10,627 bases of DNA. Origin: Dictyoglomaceae bacterium (GTDB lineage Bacteria > Dictyoglomota > Dictyoglomia > Dictyoglomales > Dictyoglomaceae). The notes under the pieces are model-generated. The model saw only the letters and a program-made list of their open reading frames with translations. It ran no database searches and had not been told where the DNA came from. Positions 6,738 to 10,627 of the stretch are shown in pieces. Within the stretch, counting starts at the first letter, position 1. Each line of letters begins with the position of its first letter. The position numbers were made by a program, and so were the translations under genes. The stretch lies in assembly GCA_028276205.1 (NCBI GenBank), contig JAPYWU010000030.1, positions 1-10,627 on the forward strand. Direction: 5' to 3'.

Positions 6738-7456
6738 TAAAGATTAAACCTCTCTCCTAAGAAAAATCTTTTTGCCATATCACTGTTAACTATCTCGTCA
6801 GGAGTACCAGAGATAAGAACCTCTCCTGAAAATATTATATATGCATAATCTGTTATAGCTAACGTATCTCTAACATTATGATCAGTAATCAATATACCCA
6901 ATCCCTTTTCTCTTAAATAAGAAATGGTTTCTTGTAAATTTTGAACAGTAATAGGATCAACTCCTGCAAAAGGCTCATCTAAAAGTATGTACTTAGGGGA
7001 TAGGGCTAAAACTCTGGCTATTTCAACCCTTCTCCTCTCCCCTCCAGACAAGGTATACCCTAAATTTTTCCTTACTTTTTGTAACTGAAATTCTTCTATT
7101 AACTCTTCCAACATCTCTTTTTGTTCTTTCGGTGTTAAGTTTGTTAATTCTAATACTAATTTTATATTGTCTTCTACTGTAAGCTTTCTAAATATGGTGG
7201 GATCTTGGGCAAGATAGCCAATACCTTTTCTTGCTCTTTGGGGCATAGATAAATGAGTAATATCTTCACCATCAAGTAAAACCTTACCTTGATCAGCAGT
7301 TATTTCACCCATTATAGTATAAAAGGTAGTAGTTTTTCCTGCCCCATTTGGTCCTAAAAGTCCTACCACATTACCAGGGGTTACACGTATAGAGACATTT
7401 TTAACTACACACCTTTTTCCGTAGTATTTATATATACCTATGGTCTCAAGTGCCAT
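6737..7456 (-). CDS. lptB: LPS export ABC transporter ATPase, LptB type
   Basis: LptB is the cytoplasmic ATPase that drives extraction of lipopolysaccharide from the inner membrane through LptF/LptG. The 239-residue protein has Walker A GPNGAGKT at 35-42, Q-loop Gln84, signature LSGGE at 136-140, Walker B ILLDEP at 157-162 and switch His193. LSGGERRRVEIARVLA and the C-terminal FFLGERFNL are typical of LptB rather than of the related branched-chain amino-acid ATPases. No LptF, LptG, LptA or LptC gene is visible beside it; the next gene is DUF3084. No ribosome site precedes the ATG. Instead a promoter is placed so that transcription would begin at the start codon. Family assignment is strong, but LPS as substrate depends on whether this organism makes LPS. 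Confidence 0.9.
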   Translation of the reverse strand: MALETIGIYKYYGKRCVVKNVSIRVTPGNVVGLLGPNGAGKTTTFYTIMGEITADQGKVLLDGEDITHLSMPQRARKGIGYLAQDPTIFRKLTVEDNIKLVLELTNLTPKEQKEMLEELIEEFQLQKVRKNLGYTLSGGERRRVEIARVLALSPKYILLDEPFAGVDPITVQNLQETISYLREKGLGILITDHNVRDTLAITDYAYIIFSGEVLISGTPDEIVNSDMAKRFFLGERFNL

Positions 7457-7462
7457 AATTTA

Positions 7463-7491
7463 ATGTTAAGAAAATTTTAACAATATGTCAA
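7463..7491 (-). promoter_or_regulatory. Promoter predicted to give leaderless lptB mRNA
   Basis: On the minus strand a perfect TTGACA (7491-7486) is followed after exactly 17 bases by TAACAT (7468-7463), which matches TATAAT at 4 of 6 positions. The -10 box ends 6 bases before the lptB ATG, so the usual start point seven bases downstream falls on the A of ATG at 7456. The short region between has no Shine-Dalgarno-like sequence, which agrees with leaderless translation. The -35 box begins 1 base after the stop codon of the TPR gene. Confidence 0.6.
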
Positions 7492-7492
7492 T

Positions 7493-8125
7493 TTATCTCA
7501 AGCTTTTTAAAATTTCAAATATGTTTTTATATCCTTTTCTTTGAACAATACTCAAAGTAGTAAAATACTCCTTAAGAGCTGAAAAATATCTATTTTCTCT
7601 TAGATATAAGGCACATAAAAGAGCGTGAAAAAATTCATTATCTTTATTTAATTTTAATCCTCTATCTATTAACTCTTTTGTCTTTTTTAAATTATCTTTT
7701 AAATAATACAAATATGCAAGATAAGCTATTACCCAATCATCGTCAGGTTTTAAATCGTATAATCTTTCAAAATAAAAGATTGATTTATCATAATCTTCTA
7801 AGAAATAATACAAAAATGCTAATTTATATAGATTAAATATACCGCTATTTTCTTCCTTTATATCCTTTTTAAGATTTTTAAGAAAATTAGGATCAGTAGC
7901 AACAAGTAAATTATATGTCTTATAAAGGTTCTCTAAATCTCCTAAAGCTCCATATACTACCATAAGATTGAAAATAGATTCAGAATTTTTGGGATCTTTT
8001 TTAATTTGCTGTTCAAATTGAGTTTTTAGATATTTCAAATCATCAGAAGATAATAATAAATTAATGAAGAAGATAAAAAAGATTATAGATAAGAAAAGAA
8101 TTTTAAGTGCCTTTCTTAATATCAA
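7493..8125 (-). CDS. Secreted or membrane-anchored TPR-repeat protein
   Basis: The 210-residue product starts with a short basic region (Arg4, Lys5, Lys8) and a very hydrophobic helix at about 9-25 ending in LLLSS, so it is a signal peptide or a membrane anchor with the rest outside the cytoplasmic membrane. About four 34-residue tetratricopeptide-like repeats follow, near 47-80, 95-128, 129-162 and 163-196, most clearly FLEDYDKSIFYFERLYDLKPDD. TPRs usually form protein-binding scaffolds; the partner is unknown. The start is a TTG at 8125-8123, within the end of the dehydrogenase gene (23-base overlap). It is preceded by AAGGAG and GAAGG, and the first in-frame ATG (residue 55) would lose the signal sequence and cut into the first repeat. 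The position before lptB hints at an envelope role, but no named family is recognised. Confidence 0.8.
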   Translation of the reverse strand: MILRKALKILFLSIIFFIFFINLLLSSDDLKYLKTQFEQQIKKDPKNSESIFNLMVVYGALGDLENLYKTYNLLVATDPNFLKNLKKDIKEENSGIFNLYKLAFLYYFLEDYDKSIFYFERLYDLKPDDDWVIAYLAYLYYLKDNLKKTKELIDRGLKLNKDNEFFHALLCALYLRENRYFSALKEYFTTLSIVQRKGYKNIFEILKSLR

Positions 8126-9056
8126 AAACCTTCAACTCCTTCAAAATTTCAGTAGCAAGAGCTAAAGCTAATTTTCCATCCTCAAGGGTAACCTCAGGAT
8201 CTGAACCCTCAAGAATACAGTTCACAAAATGTTCAAGCTCTAACTTCAAGGGTTCCTCTTTCTCTAAAACCGGAGTCTCTATAGATGTTTCAACTTGTTT
8301 TCTATTCCCATGAATTATAGATATGCTTTGTTCCATATAATCTACACTTATTAAATCTCCACTTTTCTCATAAATATCCAATCTTCTAATCTTTTTAGGA
8401 GTTACCCTACTAGCAATCAAATTTACAAGAAGATTTCCATCAAAAATAAGTTCCACATTTGCGAAATCTTCATGGGAAGTATACAAAGAATAGCCATATC
8501 CTTTTATGTCTAATATTTTTCTACTCTTACCTAATACATAAAAAAGAATATCTAAATCATGAATCATAAGATCCATTACAACCCCTACATCAGTTATTCT
8601 ACCGTCAAAAGGACCAGATCTTTTTATCTCCATGTAAAAAGGATCTTTTATATATCTTTTTAATTCTTGAACAGCAGGGTTAAATCTTTCTATATGCCCT
8701 ACCTGTAGAATAAGATCTTTCCCGCTAGCAATCTCTAATAGAGTTTCCGCCTCTTTTAAAGTTCGAGTCACAGGCTTTTCTATAAAAGTATGAATACCCC
8801 TAAGCAAAAAGTCTTTTGCTATCTGAAAATGCGTATTAGTAGGAGTAACAATACTAACAGCATCAACTCTATCAAGTAAATCTCTATAATCAGAAGTTAT
8901 AAAAGGGATATTATAAATGGAAGCAATCTCTTTTGCTCTTTGTAAATTTAAATCTGCGATTCCCACAACTTCTACTTTAGGAATCTCACTAAAAATTCTT
9001 ACATGATGTTGACCTAAATATCCTACTCCAACAACCCCTATTTTTACCTTATTCAT
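8103..9056 (-). CDS. Gfo/Idh/MocA oxidoreductase, probable UDP-GlcNAc 3-dehydrogenase-like
   Basis: An NAD(P)-dependent sugar or sugar-nucleotide dehydrogenase of 317 residues. The N-terminal Rossmann domain (about 1-120) carries GVGYLGQHH at 10-18 and EKP at 93-95, whose Lys94 is the usual catalytic lysine. The C-terminal alpha/beta domain carries VMDLMIHDLDI at 160-170 with the conserved catalytic-site His166. GHIERFNPA at 120-128 resembles the subgroup found in lipid A clusters, including GnnA, which oxidises the 3-hydroxyl of UDP-GlcNAc so that an amino group can be added for amide-linked lipid A. The substrate is an inference from this motif and from the neighbouring exporter and lptB genes; other sugar nucleotides are possible. 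No partner aminotransferase (GnnB) lies in the window. The start overlaps the exporter gene by 8 bases, with AGGAG touching the ATG and GAGGAG about 13 bases before it. Confidence 0.85.
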   Translation of the reverse strand: MNKVKIGVVGVGYLGQHHVRIFSEIPKVEVVGIADLNLQRAKEIASIYNIPFITSDYRDLLDRVDAVSIVTPTNTHFQIAKDFLLRGIHTFIEKPVTRTLKEAETLLEIASGKDLILQVGHIERFNPAVQELKRYIKDPFYMEIKRSGPFDGRITDVGVVMDLMIHDLDILFYVLGKSRKILDIKGYGYSLYTSHEDFANVELIFDGNLLVNLIASRVTPKKIRRLDIYEKSGDLISVDYMEQSISIIHGNRKQVETSIETPVLEKEEPLKLELEHFVNCILEGSDPEVTLEDGKLALALATEILKELKVFDIKKGT

Positions 9057-10627
9057 CTCCTATATTATTCTCCTCAAGTTGCCATTTTATTATTCTTGCA
9101 TAAACTCCGCCCCTCTTCAATAGCTCTTCATGGGTACCCTCTTCTACTATTTCTCCATTTTCTAATACAATTATTCTATCAGCTTTTCTTATAGTAGATA
9201 AGCGATGAGCTACAATAAAAGCAGTTTTTCCTTCCATAAGATCTTTTAAAGCCTCCTGTACATAGGCTTCTGATTCAGAATCTAAGGCGGAAGTAGCTTC
9301 ATCAAGAATTATTAATTTTGGTTTTAAAAGAACAACTCTTGCAATAGCAATTCTTTGTGCCTGACCACCCGAAATACCTATCCCACCCTCTCCAATAACA
9401 GTATCATATCCATTTGGCAGATTCATAATAAAATCATGAGCCCTTGCTATTTTAGCAGCCTCTATAATTTCTTCTAAAGTTACATTTGGGTTCCCATAAC
9501 TTATATTATCTTTTACTGTACCATAAAAAATAATAGTCTCCTGTGGAACAAAACCTATTTGAGATCTTAAAGATTTTAAACTTACTTCTTTTATATTGTA
9601 TCCATCAATTCTTACTTCTCCTTGAGTAGGATCTATAAATCTGGGAATAAGATTTACAAGAGAACTTTTTCCCGCCCCACTACTTCCTACAATAGCAATT
9701 TTTTCTCCAGGATTAACCTTAAGATTTATATTCTTTAAAACCCAAATCTTTCCGTCATAAGTAAAATATACATTTTTAAACTCTACAAAACCCTTTATTG
9801 GAGGTAGAATTATTGGATTTTTAACCTCTTCTACCTCTTTACCTTTATCCAAAATCTCAAAAATTCTTTCTAAAGCAGCATAGGCTTGTCTTAGTCCTGA
9901 AAACACCCTAAGAATAGTTTGAGTAGGATCCAAAGCCATACCAACATAAGTAAGAAAAGCTACAAAAGATCCCATTGTTATCTCTCCCCTTGCTATCTTT
10001 CTTGTACCTAACCAAAGGATAAAAACAAGAGCTAAAGCACTTAAAAAGCTAGCAAGGGGAACTTGTAATGCTGTAAGTCTTGCAATCTTCAAATTTCTAA
10101 AAAAATTTTTTTCATTTTCTCTCTTAAATCTTTCAATCTCTTTTTCTTCTTGAGAAAAGCCTCTTACTATCCTTGCCCCTTTTATACTCTCCTGAATAAG
10201 TTTTGTTAAGTCTGCTACCTTTTTTTGTACAGACATGGACCATTTTTGTATCTCTCTACCTATACCAGATATGGAAAATACGAAAAGAGGAATAACAAGA
10301 AGAGTCGCAAGAGCAAGTTGCCAATCAGTGATAAATATTATCACAAGAACCCCTGATAAAAGAACTATGGCATAAAAAAGATCTGCTATACCTGATAAAA
10401 AAGAGGTTTGTATTAATTGAGTATCTTGAAGAGTACGAGCTATAAGATCACTGCTTCCCCATCTATTTAAATAATCTAAAGAGAGATATTGAATCTTCTC
10501 GAATAATTTTTCTCTTAAGTCAGCTACCAATCTATGACCAATAAAAGAAAAGATATAAATCTGACCATACAAAAAAATGCTTCTTATAAAAAGAAGAATA
10601 ATAATTATAAAGGCTAATCTATTTAGA
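9049..10627 (-). CDS. MsbA-type ABC exporter (permease-ATPase fusion), 5' end beyond the window
   Basis: The visible part is the later half of an exporter permease fused to its ATPase. The frame has no stop up to the window edge and encodes a hydrophobic helix there, so the N-terminus with the first membrane helix is missing. Residue numbers here count from the codon at 10572. Hydrophobic segments lie near 63-82, 84-103 and 170-188, with the coupling-helix region between. The ATPase has Walker A GSSGAGKS at 296-303, Q-loop Gln344, signature ISGGQ at 400-404 (Ile instead of the usual Leu), Walker B LIILDEA at 420-426 and switch His456. The family flips lipids such as lipid A core, but also drugs and peptides. 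With a lipid A-type dehydrogenase and lptB downstream, an MsbA-like lipid flippase is the best reading, though not proven; a half-transporter acting as homodimer is expected. Confidence 0.88.
   Translation of the reverse strand, partial: LNRLAFIIIILLFIRSIFLYGQIYIFSFIGHRLVADLREKLFEKIQYLSLDYLNRWGSSDLIARTLQDTQLIQTSFLSGIADLFYAIVLLSGVLVIIFITDWQLALATLLVIPLFVFSISGIGREIQKWSMSVQKKVADLTKLIQESIKGARIVRGFSQEEKEIERFKRENEKNFFRNLKIARLTALQVPLASFLSALALVFILWLGTRKIARGEITMGSFVAFLTYVGMALDPTQTILRVFSGLRQAYAALERIFEILDKGKEVEEVKNPIILPPIKGFVEFKNVYFTYDGKIWVLKNINLKVNPGEKIAIVGSSGAGKSSLVNLIPRFIDPTQGEVRIDGYNIKEVSLKSLRSQIGFVPQETIIFYGTVKDNISYGNPNVTLEEIIEAAKIARAHDFIMNLPNGYDTVIGEGGIGISGGQAQRIAIARVVLLKPKLIILDEATSALDSESEAYVQEALKDLMEGKTAFIVAHRLSTIRKADRIIVLENGEIVEEGTHEELLKRGGVYARIIKWQLEENNIGDE

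Noticed and set aside
10570..10572. A TTG as start of the ABC exporter
   Set aside because: The frame is open beyond it to the window edge and encodes a membrane helix, so this is an internal Leu codon of a gene cut by the window.

Overview
The window has the look of a small, AT-rich thermophile genome. It has low GC, a bias toward Lys, Glu and Ile in the proteins, almost no intergenic space, and long runs of overlapping genes. The gene families and their arrangement resemble Dictyoglomus most closely. That is an impression from sequence, not a database match. All ten protein genes lie on the minus strand. The only plus-strand gene is a tRNA-Ala at the left edge, which meets the operon tail-to-tail.

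Read in the direction of transcription (right to left), the window divides in two. From 10627 to 5550 it carries cell-envelope genes: an MsbA-type lipid exporter cut by the window edge, a Gfo/Idh/MocA sugar-nucleotide dehydrogenase resembling the UDP-GlcNAc 3-dehydrogenase of lipid A pathways, a secreted or membrane-anchored TPR protein, the LptB-type ATPase, and a DUF3084 two-helix membrane protein with a long coiled coil. A promoter just before lptB seems placed to make a leaderless lptB mRNA. The lptB transcript probably continues through DUF3084 into proS (archaeal-type prolyl-tRNA synthetase) and dut (dUTPase).

From about 3627 a second promoter drives a tightly overlapped trio: an EF-G-like second elongation factor (fusA2), a small zinc-ribbon-like DUF951 protein, and proB (glutamate 5-kinase). 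proB ends 6 bases from the tRNA gene, and no convincing terminator lies between them. A possible weak hairpin for this operon overlaps the tRNA promoter.

No mobile element, CRISPR array or rRNA is visible, and no stretch without a gene exceeds about 100 bases. The points most worth a second look are the apparent leaderless promoter of lptB, the pairing of LptB with DUF3084 and a TPR protein instead of the usual Lpt partners, the tiny ORF overlapping the fusA2 start, the palindrome in the fusA2 promoter, and the Phe-to-Leu change in dUTPase motif 5.
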